The notes beneath the pieces were generated by a model, which saw only the letters and a program-made list of their open reading frames with translations, was not told where the DNA came from and searched no databases. A program made the translations under genes and the position numbers. 62,000 nt of DNA, from the NCBI RefSeq assembly GCF_001039355.2, contig NW_019773847.1, positions 590,970 through 652,969 on the forward strand, given 5' to 3'. This DNA comes from Lingula anatina. Lineage: Eukaryota > Brachiopoda > Lingulata > Lingulida > Lingulidae. Below, piece after piece: positions 54,701-62,000 of this stretch; positions within the stretch are counted from its first letter, which is position 1, and each line of letters opens with the position of its first letter.

Positions 54701-57501
54701 TGGAAGAAAATGCTCTGTTTGAAGGGCAATGTTTTAAAAACGTTTTTATTCTCTTTCACTTTCCTACATCAGTTGTAGGCCAGCTGGTATGAAAGACTGA
54801 CAAATGTATGGGTGGCCAAAAGGGCAAAAATTCATGTCGTCGATTCAGTTATGTTTCGACGATTCACTGCCTTCCCATCGATTCAGTTCGATGGATGGCC
54901 TATCACATGACTATCAAAATGGCAGACAACAAAATGACTGATAGTGAAATAAGAAAATTTTCTCAACAATTTCAATTTTAATTGTTAATAATTAAAATCT
55001 ACTGGTTGTAGGGACATTATTTTCTAGTTGTTTTCAACTCTGACCATGGCTGGCCAAGTTAAAAATTACTGCGTGATTGACAGACAGAAGCACGTGTTGC
55101 TACCGCAGCGCCCTCTGGCGATTGATTGATGAATGATGAAGTGACATTACAGGATCGACGAGAACAGTAAGACGATTGACGAGAATAGTTTGACGATCGA
55201 CGAGAATAGTTACACGATCGACGAAAATAATGACAGCATTGGTTTTAATACACCGTGGACGAAAAATGTTTGACAATTGAATTGACGAAAATAGATGCTG
55301 AATTTATGATAGGGTCGTTTAAACTTGAAACTGAATCGATGGGAAGGCAGTGAATCGACAATACATAACTGAATCGACGACATGAATTTTTGCCCTTTTG
55401 GCCGCCCATACAAATGGTCACTTTTCAATTACAATAAAATGAGGAAACTGTGTTTTACCAGCATCAAAAGAAATACTAGTTTTAATGGACCAATTTTTCA
55501 AAGCTCATAGCAATTTAGAAATAATGTTAACTTTATGTTTTCAGATGGGCCCAGAATCTAAAACAAAGTAAGAATCCTGCTTTGGAATAAGAATTTTATA
55601 CCTACCTTTCCCACTTTTTGGCCTCTTTTTAGTTTTACTGCGACCATGAGGCTTTCCTGGTGGGTCTGTTTCCGTACCTGAATCATTTTCTTTTGAGTTC
55701 CTGAAGAAATAATCATCAAATTATGTTATACAGCATCGGATGAGGTTACTTTGTCCATATTTACAGAAGTTCAGAACAATCACTCTGAATAATGTCTTTT
55801 ATGTTGTCGAAATGTTCTAACTGGAATAAACTGGTTACTTAAGATCCTCCTAATCTTCATTATATTAAGTTGTAAAATAATCTAATGGTTTAATTTCAAT
55901 CTAAGACGATACTATACATGTAGTAATGTTAGGTAAGTAAATTATATGTATTATATTCATTAAGCAAAAATGCCCCAAGTTGGCAAAACTGAAATTTCAA
56001 ATCGAGGGAAACACATTTTTAACACCATAACTGTTGTAACTGCAATACATAAATAAAATTGATGACATACATTTGTCTAAGTTTCAATATCTTAAACAAT
56101 GAAATATCACTTATATACAGCTACTATTGTTTTACCTTTAACAAAAGCAATGAATTACATAACAAGAGGCAGAGTATGACCAAGTCTTATTTTCTTGCAT
56201 GTTATTGTTATTTAACATTTCTCACTGTAAGCTAATGTTGTATATCTTATTAACTACACTGCCATAATTGGATACATTTAAATGTTTGAACTGGCACATT
56301 TTTCTATAAAGCATTTGTCAATACTCAGTGCATTTATTATTATGTATACCTCTGTGCTTTTGTTTCTTCTTCCTTGACCCATTCATCTATGACTGGAGAT
56401 TTTGTAGGGGAGCTTTTCCTTCTTGCTCTGGGCAGTCTCTCATGGAGCTCATCATTCACACTTTGGTCTGGGTACATGTTAACCAGCTGAGCCTCCAGTT
56501 TCTGTTCAGCTGCTCTCCTTAGTGCAGTCTCTTTACTAAGAAGTTCATCTCTATAACAGAATTACAAAAGAATACACTGTCTTATATTTGTAAGAAAACA
56601 ACCAAAATTTAAGTAGGCAATTAGGAAGTGACTATCATAATATTGGTTGGCACAAATATTTCTGAAGTTGTGCAATTACCCTGAAAATCATTGAAATTAT
56701 TGAGCAATATACTGCAGTTATTCAGTACGTCCCCAAACTTATACATGCAAGTCTAAGATTTTTTTCTGTTACTTTCTAATTTTAGTTATCCAGTTTTGTT
56801 ACCCAACTTTTTTCAGTGATCACCCCGAAGTAGCCATAACTTTCATTATATTTGAATAAACTTGAATGTCTTGTAAAAACAAAATCATTAACGATAGAGT
56901 AAATTATTACCCAATTATAATAAGATAATCTATTTAAAAGGAAATAATCTGATCAAACTCGCCATTTAACAGCACGGAATGCATGCGTTAGCACTCCTAT
57001 TGACAATTTTGATATCTACGCTTTGCCAGCTATAGAAATCATTATGTTAGGTATGAATTTCGTGCTAACCACTAAGGTGCACATCATAATGAATGAATGA
57101 CCCGTAAATAAAAGACTTTTTTAAATGAAAGAGTTTGGCCCTACTTTGGAGACATACTAATTAGTACAGAATACTGCAGTATGACTTGTATAAATACAGA
57201 AGGAAAGAATCATTCCACTGAAGTGAATCACACGTGATTTCAACTGGACTCGAATAAAGTCAAAACTGACAAAAGAAGCATTTGTGTTAGAGTGCTTTAT
57301 TTAACTATTTAACAGGCGATTTAGGATGCAATCTTACTTTTCGTCCACCGAATCTCGGAGTTTGCTGAATTTTGAGCGTGCTCCATCAATCGCAGACCGA
57401 AGTTTATATACCAAGGCTTGATCTTGGTCAGGTAATTTGGACAAATCATCAAAACTTCGGTCTAGGCGGCGGTGGTAGTTTTGATCTCCACCGGCCGCCA
57501 T
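33974..57501 (-). CDS. mipol1: MIPOL1 (mirror-image polydactyly gene 1 protein), complete 12-exon coding sequence
   Basis: Joining 57501-57338, 56550-56350, 55700-55606, 54554-53860, 53671-53566, 53109-52968, 52087-52048, 51688-51518, 48895-48809, 35726-35632, 35210-34980 and 34040-33974 gives 2094 bases. They code for 697 residues and a stop, with GT/AG borders and unbroken phase. Residues about 365-697 align with vertebrate MIPOL1: the VEELYRAQKERD and NEERDEAIER heptads, the TMEEMKAILEERDALLAK segment, VYYSLHKSLSQE and the closing MERLVNVLRRK. This half is almost all predicted coiled coil. The N-terminal ~365 residues are longer than in the 442-residue human protein. They hold a coiled segment (about 56-85), basic clusters (about 140-166), a Pro/Gly/Tyr-rich stretch (about 190-250) and Gln-rich sequence. 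The biochemical function of MIPOL1 is poorly known; it is a scaffold-like coiled-coil protein found in cytoplasm and nucleus. The gene is convergent with FoxA, and its 13.1-kb intron 9 is a likely host of regulatory DNA. The one uncertain border is the exon 6 donor. Confidence 0.93.
34041..34979. other. MIPOL1 intron 11
   Basis: Nothing recognised inside beyond the splice signals. Confidence 0.6.
34980..35210 (-). CDS. mipol1: MIPOL1 exon 11
   Basis: Residues 599-675, LHKSLSQEANMRDQFNNTL and a long Lys/Glu/Gln coiled coil. Acceptor TTTTTAG, donor GTATGT. Confidence 0.94.
35211..35631. other. MIPOL1 intron 10
   Basis: Contains an (AAT)n microsatellite at 35544-35583; nothing else recognised. 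Confidence 0.6.
35544..35583. repeat. (AAT)n microsatellite
   Basis: About 13 uninterrupted trinucleotide units. Confidence 0.95.
35632..35726 (-). CDS. mipol1: MIPOL1 exon 10
   Basis: Residues 568-598, AKLLATQQERDMALAKARKM through IRVYY. Acceptor TTTCCAG, donor GTAAGG. Confidence 0.93.
36600..36900. promoter_or_regulatory. Candidate regulatory island in MIPOL1 intron 9
   Basis: Higher-complexity non-coding sequence with an exact POU octamer ATGCAAAT at 36709-36716. Overlapping short ORFs on both strands have no domains. Inference only. Confidence 0.25.
38460..39330. promoter_or_regulatory. Candidate regulatory island in MIPOL1 intron 9
   Basis: Two GC-richer patches (38470-38640 and 38700-39330) contain a TGACGTCA-like CRE (CTGACGTCAG near 38770) and TCAATTAAG/CAATCAATAG homeobox-type words near 39247. 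The + strand ORF at 38399-38653 (84 codons) matches no known family. Confidence 0.3.
41040..41450. promoter_or_regulatory. Candidate regulatory island with an HNF4-like DR1
   Basis: Contains TGACAAAGTTCA at 41376-41387, a direct-repeat-1 nuclear receptor site of HNF4 type. It sits in a non-coding GC-richer stretch with GATA-like TTTATCAC next to it. HNF4 and FoxA act together in endoderm, which makes the position noteworthy. Confidence 0.3.
42252..42267. promoter_or_regulatory. CTCF-like / palindromic CCACCTGGTGG site
   Basis: CTGCCACCTGGTGG resembles the CTCF core (CCCCCTGGTGG in reverse orientation) with one or two mismatches. It also contains the E-box CACCTG. Either reading is possible. 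Confidence 0.25.
42632..42714. repeat. (GT)n(GA)n compound microsatellite
   Basis: About 18 GT units followed by about 24 GA units. Confidence 0.95.
43324..43362 (+). other. Possible first coding exon of an unknown nested gene
   Basis: An ATG in good context (GAGGAGGATGG) opens 13 codons (MATTKKKTRLDDK) that end at a near-ideal donor, AAG|GTAAGA. The upstream sequence is relatively GC-rich. I found no convincing downstream exon, so this may be chance. Confidence 0.18.
47434..47451. repeat. Poly(A) tract
   Basis: An uninterrupted run of 18 A. Confidence 0.9.
48809..48895 (-). CDS. mipol1: MIPOL1 exon 9
   Basis: Residues 539-567, starting CKKLEQEL as in the vertebrate protein. Acceptor TTTTCAG, donor GTAAGA. 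Opens the 13.1-kb intron 9. Confidence 0.92.
48896..51517. other. MIPOL1 intron 8
   Basis: AT-rich. A GC-richer stretch at about 50490-50830 has no ORF and could be regulatory. Nothing else recognised. Confidence 0.5.
51518..51688 (-). CDS. mipol1: MIPOL1 exon 8
   Basis: Residues 482-538. Matches vertebrate MIPOL1 from LLSKLNQAESPIQIGKHG to EEMKAILEERDALLAK. Acceptor CTTCAG, donor GTTTGT (weak). Confidence 0.93.
51689..52047. other. MIPOL1 intron 7
   Basis: AT-rich; nothing recognised. Confidence 0.6.
52048..52087 (-). CDS. mipol1: MIPOL1 exon 7 (40-bp microexon-like)
   Basis: Completes one codon and adds VDSGTEQSDEEDV (468-481), an acidic linker. Acceptor TTTGTAG, donor GTAAGA. Phase fits exons 6 and 8 exactly. 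Confidence 0.85.
52088..52967. other. MIPOL1 intron 6
   Basis: AT-rich; nothing recognised. Its 5' end is either 52967 or 52979, depending on the donor used. Confidence 0.6.
52968..53109 (-). CDS. mipol1: MIPOL1 exon 6 (3' border uncertain)
   Basis: Residues 421-467, the best-conserved block (LVEELYRAQKERD, ANEERDEAIER). Acceptor TTTCAG. Two in-phase donors are possible: GTTTCA after 52968, which keeps the Leu-Glu found in human MIPOL1, or GTTAGA after 52980, which is closer to splice consensus but drops four residues. Confidence 0.85.
53110..53565. other. MIPOL1 intron 5
   Basis: AT-rich; nothing recognised. Confidence 0.6.
53566..53671 (-). CDS. mipol1: MIPOL1 exon 5
   Basis: Residues 386-420, coiled coil (LSDKLSETEKELESIKIAMK). 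Acceptor TTGGCAG, donor GTGAGG. Confidence 0.93.
53860..54554 (-). CDS. mipol1: MIPOL1 exon 4 (large low-complexity exon)
   Basis: Residues 154-385: a basic run, a second SGTET, the Pro/Gly/Tyr-rich segment (about 190-250), Gln/Gly-rich sequence, and at the end the start of the conserved core (LLLSELDAAKDLNKK). Acceptor TTGTAG, donor GTATTT. Confidence 0.9.
54806..55411. mobile_element. MITE-like non-autonomous DNA transposon in MIPOL1 intron 3
   Basis: Terminal inverted repeats of about 83 bp (54806-54888 and 55328-55411) match with only a few differences. They start GTATGGG and are flanked by AAAT on both sides (54802-54805 and 55412-55415), a likely 4-bp target-site duplication. The interior has no transposase ORF but holds a 21-bp tandem repeat. 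Arms and interior both use CGATTSA-type words, suggesting internal amplification. Confidence 0.8.
55150..55233. repeat. Four copies of a 21-bp tandem repeat inside the MITE
   Basis: Units of the form GACGATCGACGAGAATAGTTT repeat four times with small changes. Confidence 0.75.
55606..55700 (-). CDS. mipol1: MIPOL1 exon 3
   Basis: Residues 122-153: an acidic/Ser part containing SGTET, then a strongly basic part (SKTKKRPKSGK) that may be a nuclear localisation signal. Acceptor TTCAG, donor GTAGGT. Confidence 0.88.
55701..56349. other. MIPOL1 intron 2
   Basis: AT-rich; nothing recognised. Confidence 0.6.
56350..56550 (-). CDS. mipol1: MIPOL1 exon 2
   Basis: Residues 55-121. Begins with an amphipathic, coiled-coil-like stretch (KETALRRAAEQKLEAQL) and ends with a Ser/basic region. 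Acceptor TATAG, donor GTATAC. Confidence 0.88.
56551..57337. other. MIPOL1 intron 1
   Basis: AT-rich; nothing recognised. As the first intron, it might hold promoter-proximal elements. Confidence 0.5.
57338..57501 (-). CDS. mipol1: MIPOL1 exon 1 (coding part)
   Basis: Encodes residues 1-54 plus two bases, starting MAAGGDQNYHRRLD. Donor GTAAGA at 57337. Start chosen as the first ATG, with good context and a YY1-type motif around it. Confidence 0.85.
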
Positions 57502-57504
57502 ATT
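57494..57504 (-). promoter_or_regulatory. YY1-type motif overlapping the MIPOL1 start codon
   Basis: On the minus strand the sequence reads AATATGGCGGC, an exact match to AANATGGCGGC. Its ATG is the MIPOL1 initiation codon. In many TATA-less animal promoters this motif sits just downstream of the start site and overlaps the first codons. No TATA box is visible upstream. Confidence 0.5.
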
Positions 57505-58989
57505 GAAATATTTGTAAACAACAGATGCTCTCTGGGATAGTTTCCGTCACAATCACGTTGTGTTAGTTGTGCTGTCTGACGAGATACGATGCGAAGATAC
57601 GACAGCCGACCCTCGCCCTTTGGTGTTGGGTACAGGGTCCGCTAAAGGGTCCCGAAAATTTTGGTGCTTTGAAGGGCAAAAGTACCGTTTGGTTCGGCTT
57701 ATAATTGTAAATCAGGGGCCAGTTTCACAAAGGACGTTTAGTAGCCTACTAACCAGTGTGTTATAAGCCCAACCAGTGTATAAATTCTCTTAACACCCCG
57801 TAAGTAAAAGAAATTGTGTTTCATAAACAGTGTTTAAACAGCCGGTTAGTTAACTGACTGGATAAAATATTTAAAGGTCAGTTTCATCAAAATCTTTGCC
57901 TAAAAGTTATGCTCTTGTTAAAAATATGCTCCACAGGACATTGGAGACACAATTCCATACGTCGCGCAAAATTGTCAAATGGCCTACTCGAACACGTTCC
58001 TCCTTGGGATTTCTCTAATTTTTACTGTGATTGCTGCCATCGGTTCACCTATCGTTTGAGGGTTGTTCTGGTACACATAATCCTGGAGATATCCCCACAG
58101 ATAAAAATCTGTTAAAAATCATGGTTAAAACGTCCCCACAATGCAAGCGGTGGTCCTGAATATTGCCGGCGGTCGCGGTCAGCCCAACTTTGGGTCGCAA
58201 GCCTGCGTCTTAGGCTGTATTCCCATAGATTTTAGATCGATCTATCCCCGCGGGGAGTCTCACTAGATTACTTTCAGATAATCAGACTTAAATGTCCGTC
58301 CCGCCTACTACAAGCTGTAAGGGTGTAATTAACTTTCGTGCCCGCCCGGCTGATAGCTATTTAGCGTGAACCCCCAGGGAGTTAGGTCGATCTAAAGTAG
58401 GTCGATCTAATCTTTGGAAATGGGGTGTTAAGTTGTTTGAACTACACATTAATACTACACCACAGGGTGCGCTAGTAGCTTGTTGCAAAAATGATGAAAA
58501 GTGCAGTTTGTAGGCCTACAATATTTTTCTGGGGCCCTGATATCACAGGGTAGCGGCTATGGAGTTTGTCGGCGACTAGAGCGGTGCAGATTTTCCAACC
58601 TACCGACTTTCGGTACGTAGCCTACCCGAAATAACCGACGTGATGAAAAGTTTTAATGAATTACTGAACATACAGAGCATGCATACCGCCATGTTTTAGT
58701 TTTTATTACTTCCGAGATTTATTTGAAAAAATAGTCATTTATAATGCAACTAACTTTATCGAAATGATGAAAAAGGTATTTTAAAGTTACCTTGATAATC
58801 CTTTGGTGTTTATGATGAACTAGTGAATTGTTTTAACTTCACTTTAGGAAATACATTCTCATAAACTTGATCGCAAGGTCAGCATACTAAGCAAGTAGAA
58901 GTGTATTGTTGCAGTGTATCATTGGGTAGCACATCTGGGTCATTAGATCCTAACCAGATGGCAGTCCATTTAGTCCTGTATATATATCC
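57505..58989. other. MIPOL1 upstream flank
   Basis: No gene recognised. ORFs at 57560-57766 and 57909-58115 (+) have no clear domain. GGGGCCAGTTTCACAAAGG at 57715-57733 resembles the terminal sequence of a DNA transposon family widespread in marine invertebrates, but no matching second end was found. GC-rich patches at 57560-57660 and 58140-58260 may be promoter-proximal. Confidence 0.4.
58228..58413. mobile_element. Possible short MITE with TAGATCGAYCTA ends
   Basis: GATTTTAGATCGATCTA at 58228-58244 and the inverted TAGGTCGATCTAATC at 58399-58413, with a further internal GTCGATCTAAAG copy, bracket about 185 bases without an ORF. The repeats are short and imperfect and no target duplication is evident. 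Confidence 0.35.
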
Positions 58990-59004
58990 AAATAGAAAGG
59001 GAAG

Positions 59005-59560
59005 GTGGGGTTTCCATTTGGGCTAGTCCATTCCGTTGAAAGGGGTCTCAGATGGGGCGAGACCATTCCTTTGGGGGGTGTCAGGTGGGGCAAGTCCATT
59101 CCATTGGAGGGGGGTCTGGTGGGGCAAATCCATTCCGTTGGAGGGGGTGTCAGGTGGGGCGAGTCTATTTCAGTGGAGGGGGTGATAGGTGGGGCGAGTC
59201 CATTCAGTTGGAGGGGGGGGTGATAGTTGGACAAGTCCATTCCATTGGAGGGGTGATAGGTGGGGCGAGTCCATTCGTTGGAGGGGTGTCAGGCGGGGCG
59301 AGTTCATTCCATTAGAAGGGGTGTCAGGTGTGGCAAGTCCATTCCGGTGGAGGGGTGTCAGGTTGGGCAAGTCAATTCTTTTAGAGGGGTGTCAGGTGGG
59401 GCAAGACCATTCCATTGAAGGGGTGATAGGTGGGGCGAGTCCATTCCATTTGAGGGGGGTCAGGCGGGGCGAGTTCATTCCATTGGAAGGGGTGTCAGGT
59501 GTGGCAAGTCCATTCCGGTGGTGGGGTGTAAGGGGGCAAATCAATTTTATTCAAAGGGTC
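59005..59560. repeat. G-rich minisatellite, about 15 units of about 35 bp
   Basis: The unit is roughly GGGGTGTCAGGTGGGGCAAG plus TCCATTCCATTGGA, varying in length from 34 to 37 bases. A five-unit block (from about 59291) recurs from about 59465, so the array shows higher-order copying. The + strand is G-rich with repeated GGGG runs. ORFs here are by-products of the repeat. Confidence 0.93.
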
Positions 59561-60206
59561 TCGAATTTAGCTATAACACAAATAAAAATAAACATTAATT
59601 ACTGCACATTAAGGAATTTGTGAAATTCGAAATTTTGTCACAAAAATTCACAGAGATATCAGACATATGATTCAAATATTTCTGATGTCAGATTGGTTCA
59701 GAAAACATGAACTGAAAAAAATTACTCCATGTTATACCCTTACAATATAAATTTTGGGCAAATTTTAATTGTTGCCATTAAAAAAGTGGTTTAGATTACA
59801 TCAGCATCCCTCCACTCTTTCACTGAAAAGTATTCAAATGAAGAATAAGTCAGCAAAATCAAAACGTCAAAACAGCCTTGTAATTTATTAAGAAATAGAA
59901 TAGGAAAATTATATCCCGGAGTACAAACGAACTAGTTCTATTTTGGTATAGATCAAAAGTTAAATGTGATTTTAAAAGAAGCAGGATTGTAAGTTTATAC
60001 AAATTTAAGCTATAAATGATGGCTATTTGAAACTGTCTTAGATATTTTTTATTTTAGTGTGTAAAACAGCTTAAATTCTCGAATTCCGTTTTTTAGAAAA
60101 TACTTGGCATTTTTGTCAAACGATTATAACTATTATAATTATACATATTACATGTATACATATATTCAGTATATTATATTTCATATACAATATATATGTC
60201 CAAATT
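59561..60206. other. Intergenic DNA, nothing recognised
   Basis: AT-rich sequence between the minisatellite and its outlying units. Confidence 0.5.
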
Positions 60207-60266
60207 AAAAAGGTGGAGCGAGTCCATTCCTAAGTAAGTGTCAAGTTGTGCAAGTCCATTCCATTC
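60207..60266. repeat. Two outlying diverged minisatellite units
   Basis: GGTGGAGCGAGTCCATTCC and TGCAAGTCCATTCCATT words match the array 650 bases away, so the array was once longer or seeded a second site. Confidence 0.7.
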
Positions 60267-60276
60267 AAGGAATTAG

Positions 60277-60377
60277 GACGATATTTACAGATTTAGCTGA
60301 TTGAATTTGAAAGTACTCAAACATTAATTAAGACGATATTTACAGATTTAGCTGATTGAATTTGAAAGTACTCAAAC
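60277..60377. repeat. Recent tandem duplication, 46-bp match at 55-bp offset
   Basis: GACGATATTTACAG through ACTCAAACA occurs at 60277 and again at 60332 without differences that I can see. Confidence 0.9.
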
Positions 60378-62000
60378 ACGAAATAGTATTACTCATTTAC
60401 CCTAATCATTGCTACTATTTTTATTATCATAGTTTCGTAACGAAATGAAAAAAATACGAATCACAAAAACATTTATTCAGTTTTCGTATAATAAATCCAC
60501 GAATGAGCATGGAGTTCCTGGGTGTGAAACAAAGGCCACCGGTAGGTGGCTTCCAGGCGCAAGGCGCAGAATCTCGGTGAGCTTCTGAAAAAAAAAAAAA
60601 AAAAGAAAGAAAATAATGTTTACAACTTTAGACTCTTAACTTTAGGCCCTTTACATACGAATAATGCAAGATATATCACAGAGAAGAGAATACTTATAAA
60701 ATGGCGTGAGTGTTTATTAACCTGTCTGATGTATAGCCTCAGCTAGAGCAAAAAAAAAAAAAAAATTAAACCAAGACTGCAGCACGATCTTGATTTAGTT
60801 AGTGATATAACTATTTGAAACTTCTTGCTAAAAAAGAAACTTTGACCCGTTTCATTTGCAGGGGGAATGTAATTCCTACGACCGTTAATATATTTCTCGC
60901 GATATTTAAAGTTATAACACTTATTGTAGTACCTTTCTAGTAATTTGGATGTGCAATCAAGTTTTAATATAATTTGTTCTGTAATGGATGGACAACATAT
61001 GGCAAACTAGAGACGACAGACATTCTGTGAATAATATGTTTATATCTGTTTAATCATTGTGTAATGAGCACTCGGAATGCGCATGTGCGTGTGTTAATTG
61101 TAGTATATAAAGATCTTTGAGAATTTGCCAATTTTAAGCAGAAACAGATTGCCCAAGTCTCATTTGAGATGAATATAAGAACTATCATAGCTACGATGGT
61201 ATGTTACCGTATGCTTGTACAATAATAAAAACAATGATTATAATTTATTTCTCAAAAAAGGTTTAAGCGCGGCTAAAATATTATATGTAAAAACTTAAAT
61301 GATAAAATTTTACAAATACTGACTTTTTAAAGTAAAAAATAAATCAATAAAAAAATGAAACCTAAAAGACAAAATTTACCATAAGATCACATAAGATCGC
61401 AATAGTCAGCAAAAGAGACGTTTGTTTTGTTGATAGAATTTGACGATGGAATTAATATACACGTCAACGGAACGCACTTATCCTTGGATAAGAAGCTTAG
61501 TAATGGTGATACTTACAGACGGACGTGCAATTGCTTCTACTCTTTATACTGGTAAAAGCTGGATCTTGAGACTGCACCACGCATATGCCAGTACTTTTGC
61601 GTCTGCACCCCACCGTGTCCAACTGCCAAGTGAGCATGCAGGAAAACAGTTCGCACAACGACGAGCAAACTTATTTTTATGCAAATTACAAAAGGTATGG
61701 CTCATTTTAGGTGAGAGGTTGTTACTGCAGTGAGGGTCCCATTGGGTATTTTCGTTACCCGTGAAAGCCCCTTTTTATTTCCCTAGCAGCGTGAAACGTT
61801 CATTTTATTCAGCGCGATTCGTGAAGGACCCCAATTCCCATGAATCGTGAACGCGGCCTGTTTTTTGAAATCGGGTCATAATATTCATTTGGGAAAAATT
61901 ATCAGTAAAAATTAATTTCTGACGAATAAAAATGTCACTTACTTTAACTTTGGGGTCTCAAAAATATCATTTATAATACGATGAAATATCTCTCTGTACA
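60378..62000. other. Intergenic DNA with A-tailed segments
   Basis: No gene recognised. A GC-richer piece at about 60530-60590, with a GCCACC/GGTGGC hairpin, ends in a 17-A run, and a second 15-A run lies near 60751. Both look like A-tails of short retroposed sequences, but no SINE promoter boxes are clear. ORF 61440-61733 (+, 97 codons) has no known domain and no splice context that I can support. Confidence 0.4.

Noticed and set aside
59005-59623. Gly/Ser-rich repetitive ORFs in both directions
   Set aside because: Produced by the 35-bp minisatellite; unit length varies, so no frame is kept across the array.

Overview
This is nuclear DNA from an animal: AT-rich, intron-bearing, full of microsatellites and small repeats, with no bacterial or viral gene organisation. 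Two genes are recognised with confidence: a complete FoxA forkhead transcription factor (13330-14532, +) and a complete 12-exon MIPOL1 (mirror-image polydactyly 1) coiled-coil gene (57501 down to 33974, -). Their tail-to-tail linkage is the same as human MIPOL1/FOXA1. It is part of the deuterostome pharyngeal gene cluster (nkx2.1, nkx2.2, msxlx, pax1/9, slc25A21, mipol1, foxA). The forkhead sequence and locus point to an invertebrate deuterostome, most likely a hemichordate (acorn worm). That is an inference; the species cannot be fixed from this window, and some of this linkage also exists in protostomes.

Layout. 1-131 is a short inverted repeat at the window edge. 3091-4194 (+) is a LicD/fukutin-related-type nucleotidyltransferase on one coding exon, with a probable 5'UTR intron and a tiny uORF. 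4.2-13.0 kb is gene-free FoxA upstream DNA with two candidate regulatory blocks. A promoter-like stretch with two GC boxes and a TATA/forkhead-like motif precedes FoxA. From 1.2 kb past the FoxA stop, a 2.47-kb segment occurs twice in direct tandem (15703-18174 and 18304-20769). The copies are joined by poly(A)/(AT)n sequence containing the window's only N. This may be a real duplication or two alleles assembled in tandem. Both copies share an exactly identical 280-bp block. 20.8-34 kb is the gene-free space between the convergent genes. It holds candidate regulatory islands, a degenerate ~95-bp repeat array and two near-perfect hairpins.

34-57.5 kb is MIPOL1. I could join twelve exons with GT/AG borders and continuous reading phase into a 697-residue protein. 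The C-terminal half matches vertebrate MIPOL1; the N-terminal half is an extension rich in basic, acidic and Pro/Gly/Tyr segments. Intron 9 is 13.1 kb and holds several candidate regulatory islands, possibly for FoxA. Intron 3 contains a ~0.6-kb MITE-like element. The MIPOL1 start codon lies inside a YY1-type motif. 57.5-62 kb is upstream flank with a G-rich ~35-bp minisatellite and other small repeats.

No novel protein system was found. The most interesting content is the conserved cluster architecture, the duplicated 3' FoxA block with its invariant core, and the candidate regulatory DNA between and inside the two genes. No RNA gene, CRISPR array, reverse transcriptase or transposase ORF was recognised.
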